From Pseudomonas sp. P8_229 (lineage in GTDB: Bacteria; Pseudomonadota; Gammaproteobacteria; Pseudomonadales; Pseudomonadaceae), in assembly GCF_034008635.1 (NCBI RefSeq), contig NZ_CP125378.1, positions 5,394,501-5,458,500 on the forward strand: a DNA stretch of 64,000 nt, in the 5' to 3' direction. Each line of letters starts with the position of its first letter. Positions within the stretch are counted from its first letter, which is position 1. A program made the position numbers and the translations under genes. Below, in pieces: positions 35,720 through 44,002 of the stretch. The notes under the pieces are model-generated. The model was not told the origin of the DNA, ran no database searches, and worked only from the letters and a program-made list of their open reading frames with translations.

Positions 35720-36715
35720 ATGGGAGCTTTTCGTCTGTTGCTGGCGGTTCTGGTCGCCGTTTCTCATATGGGCAAGACGGTCGCAGGACTCAACCCGGGG
35801 GTGGTGGCCGTCATCTCGTTCCTGATCATCAGCGGTTTTGTCATGACCTCGCTCATCGAACGCAACTACAACGCGCCCGGGGAAATCGGCCGGTTCTATG
35901 TGGACCGGGCCTTGCGGCTGTTTCCGCAGTTCCTGTTCTACTTCGTCGTCTCTTGTGCGGTGATCCACTTCCTGCTGCCCGGCACGCCCCAGGCGGCGGA
36001 GTTGACGCTGAAGACCATCGTCAGCAGTGTGCTCATGCTGCCGCTCGGCTTCTACATGTTCGGAGTGGCGGGGACTGAAATCCTGCCTCCGGCCTGGTCG
36101 CTGGGGCTGGAGCTGTGTTTCTACCTGGTGATCCCGTTCCTGCTGATCTTCAAGGCGCGGGGCGCTGCGTTTGTGCTGTCGGTTGGCATTTTCATGCTGG
36201 CGTGTCTGGGCTATCTCAATACCGATATCTACGGTTACCGGTTGCTGCCGGGGGTGCTGTTTATCTTCCTGTGCGGCAGCTATCTGTACCGGCCGCGGGC
36301 CAAAGGCCTGGCCATCGCGGTCGGCACGGCGCTGGTGGCGGGATTGCTGTTCGTGGCGATTATGACGGGAGTCATCGAACGTCGTCCATTCAACGCGGAG
36401 GTGAGCCTGGGTATCGCACTGGGCATTGCGGCGGTGTACCTGCTGACCCGACTCAAGTATCACCGGGTTGACGAGTTCCTCGGCAATATCAGCTACGGTG
36501 TGTTCCTCAATCACTTTGTGGTGATGTACTTTTTGCGCGGCTTCTGGCCGGTGCCCTACGACGCGCACATCGTCGTGGCGGTGCTGGTGCTGGCCTTTGC
36601 GCTGAGCGGGGTTTCCTATTACTGCGTCGAGCGCCCGGCGTTGGCACTGCGCCATCGCCTGCGTCGCGGGCCGCGCCAGCGCGTGCAAATCCAAGGCGTC
36701 GAGACGACCGCATGA
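35720..36715 (+). CDS. Acyltransferase family 3 membrane protein
   Basis: Integral membrane O-acyltransferase of 331 residues with nine to ten hydrophobic segments. H16 in LVAVSHMG is in the place of the family's catalytic histidine. WSLGLELCFYLVIPFL and FLGNISYGVFLNHFVVMYF follow the OafA/NodX pattern. Such enzymes acylate surface polysaccharides or lipids; no polysaccharide genes surround it. ATG 35720 is preferred over an in-frame TTG twelve bases upstream because AGGG lies five bases before it. Confidence 0.82.
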   Translation: MGAFRLLLAVLVAVSHMGKTVAGLNPGVVAVISFLIISGFVMTSLIERNYNAPGEIGRFYVDRALRLFPQFLFYFVVSCAVIHFLLPGTPQAAELTLKTIVSSVLMLPLGFYMFGVAGTEILPPAWSLGLELCFYLVIPFLLIFKARGAAFVLSVGIFMLACLGYLNTDIYGYRLLPGVLFIFLCGSYLYRPRAKGLAIAVGTALVAGLLFVAIMTGVIERRPFNAEVSLGIALGIAAVYLLTRLKYHRVDEFLGNISYGVFLNHFVVMYFLRGFWPVPYDAHIVVAVLVLAFALSGVSYYCVERPALALRHRLRRGPRQRVQIQGVETTA

Positions 36716-36807
36716 GGCGCACCGGCAGACAGATGACATGGCGCATCCGCCGGTTGTTTGCTTAAGTCAGTCGAGGCCTCGAAGGTTTGCCCTGTCCGGA
36801 GAATCCC

Positions 36808-37368
36808 ATGCGTGCTCGATTCACCGCTGTGGCACTGTTTGCCTGCCTGTACGTCATGAGCGCGGCGCAGGCCGCTGAATACAACCGCGTCAATACCACC
36901 GCCAGCCAGATCAGCTTTACCTACAACCAGATGGGCTCGCTGATGTACGGCACCTTCGGCAAGTTCGACGCGACGCTGCAGTTCGACAGCGACAACCTCG
37001 CCGGCGCTCACACCACATTGCACATCGACCTCAACAGCATTGACGCCGGCAGCGAGGACGCCAATACGGAGCTGGTGAAGCCGGCGTGGTTCGATACCCG
37101 GCGCTTTCCCGTGGCTGTGTTCGAATCCAGCCGGTTTACCCGGGTGGCGGACAACCACTATCTGATCGCCGGCCAGCTCACCGTCAAAGGCATCACTCGT
37201 GCAGTGCAGGTGCCGGTCGAGCTGAAACCGGAAAGCGCGATAGGTATTTTCGACGGCGAACTGGTCCTCAAAAGGAGCGAGTTCGGGCTCGGAGCGGGAG
37301 AGTGGGCGGACACGGTGGTGTCCAACGACATTGCCATCAAATTCAAGGTGGTGGCGCCACAGCAGTGA
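36808..37368 (+). CDS. YceI family periplasmic lipid-binding protein
   Basis: Exported lipocalin-like protein of 186 residues. The signal peptide ends near SAAQAAE (residue 22). The extended beta-barrel has NTTASQISFTYNQMGSLMYGTFGKFDATLQFD and the VKGITRAVQVPVELK strand pair. YceI proteins bind isoprenoid-type lipids in the periplasm. A ribosome-binding site CGGAGAA precedes ATG 36808. It stands between the acyltransferase and the YXWGXW pair. Confidence 0.9.
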   Translation: MRARFTAVALFACLYVMSAAQAAEYNRVNTTASQISFTYNQMGSLMYGTFGKFDATLQFDSDNLAGAHTTLHIDLNSIDAGSEDANTELVKPAWFDTRRFPVAVFESSRFTRVADNHYLIAGQLTVKGITRAVQVPVELKPESAIGIFDGELVLKRSEFGLGAGEWADTVVSNDIAIKFKVVAPQQ

Positions 37369-37383
37369 CGCCAGCCAACCGGA

Positions 37384-37596
37384 TCAGTAGGCCCGCCAGT
37401 GTCCCGGCACCCAGCGCCATTCATGGCCGCCCCAGCGGTAATGACCGGCGACCCAGTGATAGCCCGGCGCAGGCATGACCGGCACGACTTCCACCGGCGG
37501 CGGTGGTCGGTGCGGACGGGCCGGTTCGACGATACAGCCGGACAAGGTGATGGCCACCAGCGACGCGGCGATCAAGGTTTTAATGCTTCTGGACAT
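37384..37596 (-). CDS. Small YXWGXW-motif lipoprotein
   Basis: Lipoprotein of 70 residues; signal MSRSIKTLIAASLVAITLSGC with C21 acylated. A proline-rich linker (PARPHRPPPPVEVVPVMP) leads to GYHWVAGHYRWGGHEWRWVPGHWR, the YXWGXW/W-x-GHW repeat found in small surface proteins of proteobacteria. Function is unknown. It pairs with the next gene, which has the same repeat but a standard signal peptide. Confidence 0.8.
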   Translation of the reverse strand: MSRSIKTLIAASLVAITLSGCIVEPARPHRPPPPVEVVPVMPAPGYHWVAGHYRWGGHEWRWVPGHWRAY

Positions 37597-37637
37597 GGGG
37601 TGTTCCTTATAGTTGAGAGGCTCAGGTTGACGAGATT

Positions 37638-37961
37638 TCAGCGCACCCAGTGCCCTTCAACCCAGAACCAGTTCGGCCCGCGCGCCTGCCAATGCCCCGG
37701 TCGCCAGTGCGCGCCGTAGCGCACCGGTTGCCAGTGACCGGGCATCCACACGTAACCACGTCCTTCCCAACGCCAATGGCCCTGGTCCCAGACATAACCG
37801 TGACGCGGCCCGGGCATCACTTCCATGCGCATTGGCGGTGGGGCTTGCTGGACGATCACCACCTGCTGGGCGAACACCGGTGCACTGGCCAGCGCCGCCA
37901 GCGTCATCGGCACCAGCAGCAAGGTCTTTCGCCATTTGAACAGGGAACGCAAAACGCTCAT
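37638..37961 (-). CDS. YXWGXW-motif exported protein
   Basis: Exported protein of 107 residues. The signal peptide runs to about VFAQ (residue 32). The mature part has four tryptophan-rich units: YVWDQGHWRWEG, YVWMPGHWQPV, AHWRPGHWQAR and FWVEGHWV. It is upstream of the shorter lipoprotein in the same direction, 41 bases apart, so the two are probably one operon of related surface proteins. Confidence 0.8.
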   Translation of the reverse strand: MSVLRSLFKWRKTLLLVPMTLAALASAPVFAQQVVIVQQAPPPMRMEVMPGPRHGYVWDQGHWRWEGRGYVWMPGHWQPVRYGAHWRPGHWQARGPNWFWVEGHWVR

Positions 37962-38094
37962 GACAACTCCTCAAGGCCTGCGTGAAAAAGACAACGCAGT
38001 TGAAGAATTGGACGCCAAATCGGCAAAAGATCCGGTCTGCAAGAGATGAAATTTTCTTCAGAGTCGGGCAGGTGTCTGGAGGGCCCGTCGAGCG

Positions 38095-38970
38095 CTAGGG
38101 GGCTTTCAGTTTACGGGTCAGTTCGGCCAGGAATGTGCGGACATCCGCTTCGTTCAGTTCGGCATTGATGCGGGTGCAATCACTTTCCGAAATTGGCGCA
38201 TGTGTCAGGCTGATCATCAGAGAAATGAGTCGGTAGTCTTGTTTATTACCCCGTCCGGCATTGCTTTTGATGATCGAGGCGAGATCATCGACTTTGCTGC
38301 GTTCCCCGGCGTGTTGCGCATCTTTGAGCGTGTCGAACAGGGCGTGGATGTAAACATCGAACGCTCGGTAGTTCTCGCCGGCATAAACGTCATCCGGGCT
38401 CTGGAATAACGCGAAGAGATGCCCGTAGGCCTCGGGGTAGGCATGGGGTGCTTCAAACGGTCCGTAGACATGTGCATAGCTGTCGCCGAGCGCATGGATC
38501 AGGAAGCCGGTTTTCCAGTCCGACGTTGTGCCCTTCGCATACGAGGCAGCCACCAGTCTTTGCAGGTTGGACCGTCTGGCAGCGACGGCCTGGCTGTCGC
38601 CGCCATGCAATGAATGCAGTGAATTGACGATCTGGTGCCGCCAGGTTCGGTCGTAGAAGGTATTTTTGATCGAGACCGGAATGGCGTTGTAAGTGCTTAT
38701 CGCGTCCGGCGCCTGAGAAAAGCACGTCAACCTGTCGGCTCTGCTGCGTTCGACACCTGCCAGCTCGGCGATGTAAGAAACGGTGTAGAAGTGTCCGCCT
38801 ATCTGATACAGCGGGATCAGATGAGCAGGAATCGCAAACTGCTTCTGCAGGAGCTCTGCGGTAGGGACATCCATGTATGGCGCATTGAACGTGGGGCCGT
38901 CGGCGGCGGAACACACAGGCGCTGCAAGGAACGGTAAGGCTGCCAACGAAAATCGACGTCGTGTTTTCAT
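38095..38970 (-). CDS. Secreted protein of unknown function with HALGDSYAHV motif
   Basis: Exported protein of 291 residues. The signal peptide MKTRRRFSLAALPFLAAPVCSA has twin arginines, so Tat export is possible, although the RR motif is not the full consensus. Residues 159-168 read HALGDSYAHV, which resembles the histidine/aspartate cluster of zinc-dependent phospholipase C-like folds; HSLHGG at about 119 and EAPHAYPEAYGHL at about 173 add histidines. The enzyme assignment is only a suggestion. Two cysteines (TCFS, DCTR) could form a disulfide. Confidence 0.62.
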   Translation of the reverse strand: MKTRRRFSLAALPFLAAPVCSAADGPTFNAPYMDVPTAELLQKQFAIPAHLIPLYQIGGHFYTVSYIAELAGVERSRADRLTCFSQAPDAISTYNAIPVSIKNTFYDRTWRHQIVNSLHSLHGGDSQAVAARRSNLQRLVAASYAKGTTSDWKTGFLIHALGDSYAHVYGPFEAPHAYPEAYGHLFALFQSPDDVYAGENYRAFDVYIHALFDTLKDAQHAGERSKVDDLASIIKSNAGRGNKQDYRLISLMISLTHAPISESDCTRINAELNEADVRTFLAELTRKLKAP

Positions 38971-39294
38971 TTCATGCTCCGAGCATCCTGGTCAGCGTCA
39001 CCCTGTGATAGCAGCAGCGGATGTATCCCTCTCATCTTGTTGTAGTTCGCAATCTGCAAACACGCCACGGCCGGCGCCGGTCATCATGACGATACGGTTA
39101 TCTAGGTGGTCTCTTGCGGCTTCGCGGGGATAGAACATGACCTGATCTTTGGTGATGCCAGACGCTGGAAGCCGCTGCATCGGCGCTGGATCCGGGAACT
39201 TTAGGCCCTGGCCGGGCCGGGCACGGTATGATGTCGCGGTTCGCCGGCAGCCCGACCGCTGGCAACATGTCTTTGCCGCCGGAGTTCAGCTGTC
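38971..39294. other. Intergenic region without a supported gene
   Basis: About 320 bases between divergent genes. A 60-codon minus-strand frame (38998-39180) lacks a ribosome-binding site and any recognised domain. I see no REP, tRNA or strong promoter motif. Confidence 0.5.
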
Positions 39295-39981
39295 ATGCCA
39301 CGCATCACCCACTACAAATCCCCATGCCCTGAAAGCGTCAACAGCCAGATTCTGCAACTGGTGGTCGACTATCTGACCGACATCAGCGCGGTCGGCCTCG
39401 GCCCGAGCAACCTGCTGTACAACGTCTATCAGTACGCGGTTGGCTATGAGGTGCATCTGTATCTGGAAGCGCTGAACGGCGAGAAGGGCACCGAGGTGGA
39501 GTTGCTGGTCGCGACGGCCGAGGACGACCCGGAGCTGGTCATCGGGTTCCTCTTGTACCTGCCGGTGCAGGGCGATTGGGAGGCTTGCAGCGTCGCCTAC
39601 ATGGCCGTGCGCGAAGGGTATCGGCGCCAGGGTGTGGCGCGGGCGATGATCGGCGAGATGGTCAGCCGTTATCCGCATGCCGAGCTGACCTGCAGTGTCG
39701 GCAAAGTGCCGTACTTCGAGGCGCTGGGTTTCGAGGTGATCGGCGCGCGTGAGACTCAGGTGCTGATGAGCACCCGGCATTACCGCAGCAACGGCTTGCG
39801 CGGTTTTATCGACACCACGCCGATCTATCGCTCGCTGGAAGTGCAACAGATTCACACCTACCTGCTGCAGAAAAACGGCAAGCGCGCGATGCTCGATGCT
39901 GAAAAACAGCGCGACCGGCATCTGGATCAGGTCACCCGTCACACTGACGAATTCGTGCGCCAGCGTTTGACGCTGCACTGA
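39295..39981 (+). CDS. GNAT family N-acetyltransferase (larger form)
   Basis: Acetyltransferase of 228 residues. The acetyl-CoA loop lies in SVAYMAVREGYRRQGVARAMIGEM (around 100-123). The C-terminal third (SNGLRGFIDTTPIYRSLEVQQIHTYLLQKNGKRAML) is an extension that simple GNAT proteins lack. The substrate is not known. A bidirectional terminator follows. Confidence 0.85.
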   Translation: MPRITHYKSPCPESVNSQILQLVVDYLTDISAVGLGPSNLLYNVYQYAVGYEVHLYLEALNGEKGTEVELLVATAEDDPELVIGFLLYLPVQGDWEACSVAYMAVREGYRRQGVARAMIGEMVSRYPHAELTCSVGKVPYFEALGFEVIGARETQVLMSTRHYRSNGLRGFIDTTPIYRSLEVQQIHTYLLQKNGKRAMLDAEKQRDRHLDQVTRHTDEFVRQRLTLH

Positions 39982-40007
39982 GTCTGACGCAAAAAACAGA
40001 CAAAAAA

Positions 40008-40025
40008 AGAGCCTCAAGGCTCTTT
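40008..40025. terminator. Short bidirectional terminator
   Basis: AGAGCC-TCAA-GGCTCT with A7 before and TT after, placed 27 bases beyond the GNAT stop. It also suits the convergent TetR gene. Confidence 0.75.
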
Positions 40026-40173
40026 GATGGGGAGAAGTAGAGCCCACGAGGCTCAAGCTGCGCATGAAACAAGGAACGGGCTTGATTTGGGGTTCAGAGC
40101 ACCCGTTCCCTACGCAGACGCTCAGGAGTGAAGCGACTGCGTATCTTCATCATGGGAATGCGCGGGGGCCGAC

Positions 40174-40812
40174 TCAAGTACCGCTAGTCGCGCGGGCGGC
40201 AGCTCTTTCGACCATCGCGATGAGCGTAGCGAACAACTCTTCCCTGGCCTGATCCGCGCTGATTTCACTGCTGGCGGCGGCATTCGACAGTGCCTCGGCG
40301 GCGCCAAGCATGGCGCGCAAACCGGCTTGGGTGATTTCGCCACCAGCAGCAAGCGGTTGCAGCACTCGGCGACACTTTTCGAGGAAGATCACCTCGTAAT
40401 CGCGCTTGATCTTCTCCAGCTCCGGCGTGCTACCCAACGCCGCAATCACTCCCGGAATCTCATTGCCCTGCAACAGCACGCAATCGACATACGCGGTGGC
40501 GATCACCGTCGCGGTGTCGATCAGTGTCGGTGGGCAATTGTCGATGGCCGCGTCCATCACCGCCGTCTGGCGCGTGTCGAAATCCCGGTACAGCGCCACG
40601 AGCAGGCCCGAGCGCGTGGTGAAGTGGTCGTAGACCACCGGTTTGGTCACGCCAGCCTTGTCCGCCAGATAACCCAGCGTCAGCGCATCGGTGCCTTCGG
40701 CACGGATGATCTGCCAGGCGATGTCGAGCAACTGGCGATTGCGATCTTCGCGCGACAGACGACGGCGCGGTTGGGCAGGGGCATCGGCTTCGGTCATTTC
40801 AGTGGTTGACAT
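40174..40812 (-). CDS. TetR family regulator next to a quinone reductase
   Basis: Repressor of 212 residues. After a short proline-rich N-terminal arm, the helix-turn-helix spans about residues 28-75 (DIAWQIIRAEGTDALTLGYLADKAGVTKPVVYDHF). The helical ligand domain has no recognised family. The gene is divergent from an NAD(P)H quinone oxidoreductase gene with two symmetrical sites between them, a layout typical of redox- or quinone-responsive TetR repressors. Confidence 0.88.
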   Translation of the reverse strand: MSTTEMTEADAPAQPRRRLSREDRNRQLLDIAWQIIRAEGTDALTLGYLADKAGVTKPVVYDHFTTRSGLLVALYRDFDTRQTAVMDAAIDNCPPTLIDTATVIATAYVDCVLLQGNEIPGVIAALGSTPELEKIKRDYEVIFLEKCRRVLQPLAAGGEITQAGLRAMLGAAEALSNAAASSEISADQAREELFATLIAMVERAAARATSGT

Positions 40813-40828
40813 CGCTAATATACCAAAC

Positions 40829-40851
40829 GTAACTTACTGTTCGTAACTTAC
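40829..40851. promoter_or_regulatory. Tandem TetR operator candidate
   Basis: Two copies of the near-perfect palindrome GTAACTTAC (40829-40837 and 40843-40851) lie 14 bases apart between the divergent TetR and quinone reductase genes, close to the TetR start. This is the best operator candidate for repression of both genes. Confidence 0.65.
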
Positions 40852-40898
40852 CAAGAGTACATAGCCCTTGGTCAGCGCAAACTTACAGGAGAATTCCC

Positions 40899-41546
40899 AT
40901 GCATGCATTGATTGTTGTGGCGCATCATCAGCCGCGTTCGCTGACCCACAGCGTGGCGACACAGATTGCCGAGGGCCTGACCCAGGCTGAACCGGCCAAT
41001 ACCTGTGAAATCGCTGATTTGTATGCGCAAGGTTTCCAGCCGGTGTTCGGCGCAGCGGATTTCGCCGTGCATCACCGGGAAGCGCTGCCGCCCGCCGACG
41101 TGCAGGCCGAGCACGCGCGGATCGACCGCGCTGATGCGTTGGTGCTGGTGTTCCCGGTGTACTGGTGGTCGATGCCGGCGCTGCTCAAGGGCTGGATCGA
41201 CCGGGTGTTCAGCAATGGCTGGGCGTTTGATTATGGCAGTGACCAGAAGCACATTAAAAAGCTGCAGCGCCTGCGCGTGCATCTGGTCGGGCTGGGCGGG
41301 GCGGACGCCGGGGCGTTTCAGCGTCATGGTTATGCTGAGGCGATGAAGGCGCAGATCGAGCACGGGATTTTCGATTACAGCGGGGCGACGGTGCAGAGTT
41401 CGACGTTGCTGCTGGAGTCGGAGTCGAGTGATCCGCAGGGGCATTTGCAAACGGCTTATAAAATCGGTGTCCGGATATTCCCGGTTCCGGGCGGGAGCGA
41501 GCCTGCTCGCGAAGGCACCCGTGCAGTCGAACTGATCGCCAGCTGA
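40899..41546 (+). CDS. NAD(P)H dehydrogenase (quinone), flavodoxin-like, REP-extended C-terminus
   Basis: Flavoenzyme of the NQO1/MdaB/KefF type, 215 residues, reducing quinones with two electrons. Family marks are HALIVVAHHQPRSLTHSVA, LVLVFPVYWWSMPALLKGWIDRVFSNGWAFDY and VGLGGADAGAFQRHGY. The last 20 codons run into a REPIN: GGSEPAREGTRAVELIAS is translated REP sequence. A usual family protein ends at about residue 195-200, so the original stop seems to have been lost or replaced by REP insertion. Probably repressed by the divergent TetR. Confidence 0.87.
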   Translation: MHALIVVAHHQPRSLTHSVATQIAEGLTQAEPANTCEIADLYAQGFQPVFGAADFAVHHREALPPADVQAEHARIDRADALVLVFPVYWWSMPALLKGWIDRVFSNGWAFDYGSDQKHIKKLQRLRVHLVGLGGADAGAFQRHGYAEAMKAQIEHGIFDYSGATVQSSTLLLESESSDPQGHLQTAYKIGVRIFPVPGGSEPAREGTRAVELIAS

Positions 41547-41579
41547 CAGACCGCTTTCGCGAGCAGGCTCGCTCCCACA
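41490..41579. repeat. REPIN overlapping the quinone reductase 3' end
   Basis: Inverted REP pair (GCGGGAGCGAGCCTGCTCGCG ... CGCGAGCAGGCTCGCTCCCAC). The left REP and half of the spacer are coding for the upstream gene. Confidence 0.88.
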
Positions 41580-41593
41580 GGGTATCTTTAATG

Positions 41594-42712
41594 TCAGCGG
41601 GTGCCGGGCCAGCCGGCGTTGGCGAGTGCGGCGAGCAAGGTTTCCTTGTCCAGCCCCGGCACCGCATGCCCGTTGCCTTCAGTGCTGTCGCTGGCGAGCA
41701 GGGCATTGATGATCGCTTCTTCTACCGCTTCGGTGGCGGCCAGGAACAGCTCGCTGATGTGGTCGTTATTGACCATGCGCAAACCGTCACAGGTGGGCGC
41801 ACCTTTGCCTTCATACGCGGCAGGCGGGACGTGATCGTTGCCGGTGGCGAAGGCGATGAAGATGTCACCGCTGTGGTCTTCGTTGCCGCCGCCGCTGCGC
41901 GCCAGGCCGAGGCTGGCCCGTTGCGCCAGACGCGTACACTGATGCGGCAGCAGCGGCGCATCGGTGGCCAGGCAGACCACGATCGAACCCATGCCCGGGT
42001 GTGGCAGTGCAGCGCGCAGGAACGGTGAATCCACCTGCTCCATGTAACGGCCCACCGGATAACCGTCGACCCGCAACTCGCTGCGAATGCCGTGGTTGGC
42101 CTGGACAATCGCCCCCACCGTCCAGCCGCCTTGCGCGCGGCTCAATCGGCGCGACGCGCTGCCGATCCCGCCCTTGAATTCATGGCAGATCATGCCGCTG
42201 CCACCACCGACTGCGCCTTCTTCGACGGCACCGTCATGCGCGCAATTCAGTGCCTCGGCGACATGCTCGGGCTTGACGTGAAAACCGTTGATGTCGTTGA
42301 GCAGCCCGTCGAATGTCTCCAGCACCACCGGCATGTTCCAGTAGAGACGCCCGTCGTCGGGTTGCTGCTGGCGATCCAGCGCAATCAACGCGTCGCGCAC
42401 CACGCCGAGGCTGTGGGTATTGGTGAAGGCGATGGGGCTGGTCAGCAGCCCGGCCTCGCGAATCCACTCAAGGCCGGTGGCATCGCCATTGCCGTTGAGC
42501 ACATGCACCCCGGCGAAACACGGTTGCTGGTTGGTCGAGCCGCGACGCGGTTCGATCACGGTGACGCCGGTGCAGATATCGCGCCCGGCCTCGCTGCGTC
42601 CACGCACATTGCTGTGGCCGACGCGCACCCCGGGGACGTCGGTGATGGCGTTGAGCGGGCCGTGTTGCAGTTGGCCGATGCGGATATTGAGGTCACGGGC
42701 ACGGGGTTTCAT
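41594..42712 (-). CDS. P1 family peptidase (DmpA/BapA-like aminopeptidase)
   Basis: Self-processing N-terminal nucleophile hydrolase of 372 residues that releases N-terminal residues from peptides or beta-aminopeptides. TDVPGVRVGHSNV marks the N-terminal part, and GAVGGGSGMICHEFKGGIGSASR precedes the alpha/beta junction. The nucleophile serine should lie around DSPFL or nearby; I cannot place it with certainty. I chose ATG 42712 over an upstream start as the family begins shortly before RDLNIRIG. It follows the polyamine-binding protein gene in the same direction, 63 bases away, and is probably co-transcribed with it. Confidence 0.87.
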   Translation of the reverse strand: MKPRARDLNIRIGQLQHGPLNAITDVPGVRVGHSNVRGRSEAGRDICTGVTVIEPRRGSTNQQPCFAGVHVLNGNGDATGLEWIREAGLLTSPIAFTNTHSLGVVRDALIALDRQQQPDDGRLYWNMPVVLETFDGLLNDINGFHVKPEHVAEALNCAHDGAVEEGAVGGGSGMICHEFKGGIGSASRRLSRAQGGWTVGAIVQANHGIRSELRVDGYPVGRYMEQVDSPFLRAALPHPGMGSIVVCLATDAPLLPHQCTRLAQRASLGLARSGGGNEDHSGDIFIAFATGNDHVPPAAYEGKGAPTCDGLRMVNNDHISELFLAATEAVEEAIINALLASDSTEGNGHAVPGLDKETLLAALANAGWPGTR

Positions 42713-42775
42713 CGAATTCAGTCTCTCTAACGTTGCTGGATTGTTCACCGACCCACAAGGGAAATGGTGGTGGGT

Positions 42776-43891
42776 TTACTGGCCGTTCTTGACCTTGCTC
42801 CACACCCGCGTGCGCACCCGCTCGGTGGCTTTGGGCAGCGGTTCAAGGGTGTACAAGGTGGCCATCGCCGCAGCCGACGGATACACCGCCGGGTTATCCC
42901 GAGTGGCCTCGGCCACCAGCGGCGTTGCTGCGCGATTGCCGTTTGGATACGACAGATGATCACTGACCGGCGCGATCACTTCCGGGCGCAGCAGGTAGTC
43001 GATGAATGCCAGGCCCTGAACGCGGTTCGGCGCGTCCTTGAGCAGCACCAGTGTGTCGAACCACACCGGTGCGCCTTCCTTGGGCAGGCTGTAGGCGATC
43101 TTCACGCCGTTGTTCGCCTGCTCGGCATTGATCTTGGCTTCGAGCATCGCCCCGGACCAGCCCACGGCCACGCAGATGTTGCCGTTGGACAGGTCACTGA
43201 TGAATTTCGACGAGTTGAAATAGGCGATGTGCGGGCGCAGCTTGAGCAGCAGCGCTTCGGCTTTCTGGTAGTCCTCGGGGTGGGTGCTGTTGGGCGGCAG
43301 TCCGAGGTAGTGCAGGGCTACCGGGAGCATTTCCGACGGCGAATCGAGCATCGCCACCCCGCACTGGCCGAGTTTGGCGAGGTTCTCTTCCTTGAACACC
43401 AGGTCCCAGGAATCCACCGGCGCCTTGTCGCCGAGGGCGGCGCGCACCTTGTCGACGTTGTAGCCGATGCCGTTGGTGCCCCACAGGTACGGCACGGCGT
43501 ATTGATTGCCGGGGTCGTTGTTGGCCAGTTTGCTCAGCAGGTCGTTGTCCAGATTCTTCCAGCCCGGCAACTGATCGCGCGGCAGCGGGGCGAGTGCGCC
43601 GGCCTTGATCAGCGTCGGCAGGCTGTAGTTACTCGCCACCACCACGTCGTAACCGCTGCGGCTGGTCATCAGTTTGCCTTCGAGCACTTCGGCGCTGTCG
43701 AAAGTGTCGTAAACCGGTTGAATGCCACTGTCGCGCTTGAAGTCAGCCAGGGTGTTGGGGCCGATGTAGTCGTACCAGTTGTAGACGTGCACGCTCGGTG
43801 CGTCGGCGGCACTGGCGGCGGACACGCCGCCGATACAGGCGAGCAGGCTCAGGTGGATGCCCAAGTTGATATAGCCACGACGACAACGCAT
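42776..43891 (-). CDS. Polyamine-type ABC substrate-binding protein (PotF-like), second copy
   Basis: Periplasmic binding protein of 371 residues. The signal peptide ends near SAASAAD (residue 29). VHVYNWYDYIGPNTLADFKRDSGIQPVYDTFDSAEVLEGKLM and VPYLWGTNGIGYNVDKV are PotF-like, and the order of segments follows the 30954-32039 protein throughout. It is also an orphan without permease genes. It precedes the P1 peptidase, so the pair may handle a peptide- or amide-linked amine. The divergent LuxR gene may regulate both. Confidence 0.9.
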   Translation of the reverse strand: MRCRRGYINLGIHLSLLACIGGVSAASAADAPSVHVYNWYDYIGPNTLADFKRDSGIQPVYDTFDSAEVLEGKLMTSRSGYDVVVASNYSLPTLIKAGALAPLPRDQLPGWKNLDNDLLSKLANNDPGNQYAVPYLWGTNGIGYNVDKVRAALGDKAPVDSWDLVFKEENLAKLGQCGVAMLDSPSEMLPVALHYLGLPPNSTHPEDYQKAEALLLKLRPHIAYFNSSKFISDLSNGNICVAVGWSGAMLEAKINAEQANNGVKIAYSLPKEGAPVWFDTLVLLKDAPNRVQGLAFIDYLLRPEVIAPVSDHLSYPNGNRAATPLVAEATRDNPAVYPSAAAMATLYTLEPLPKATERVRTRVWSKVKNGQ

Positions 43892-44002
43892 GATGCGGCA
43901 CTCCTGGCCTGCGGCAGGCCGGTGATGATCGGGAGTGCTCAGCCTATCGGGCCGATCACGTCTGACCCATTCCCATCATGGGTTACTCAAAAGGGGTAGT
44001 GC

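Noticed and set aside
38998..39180. 60-codon minus-strand ORF
   Set aside because: No ribosome-binding site, no domain and no supporting context.
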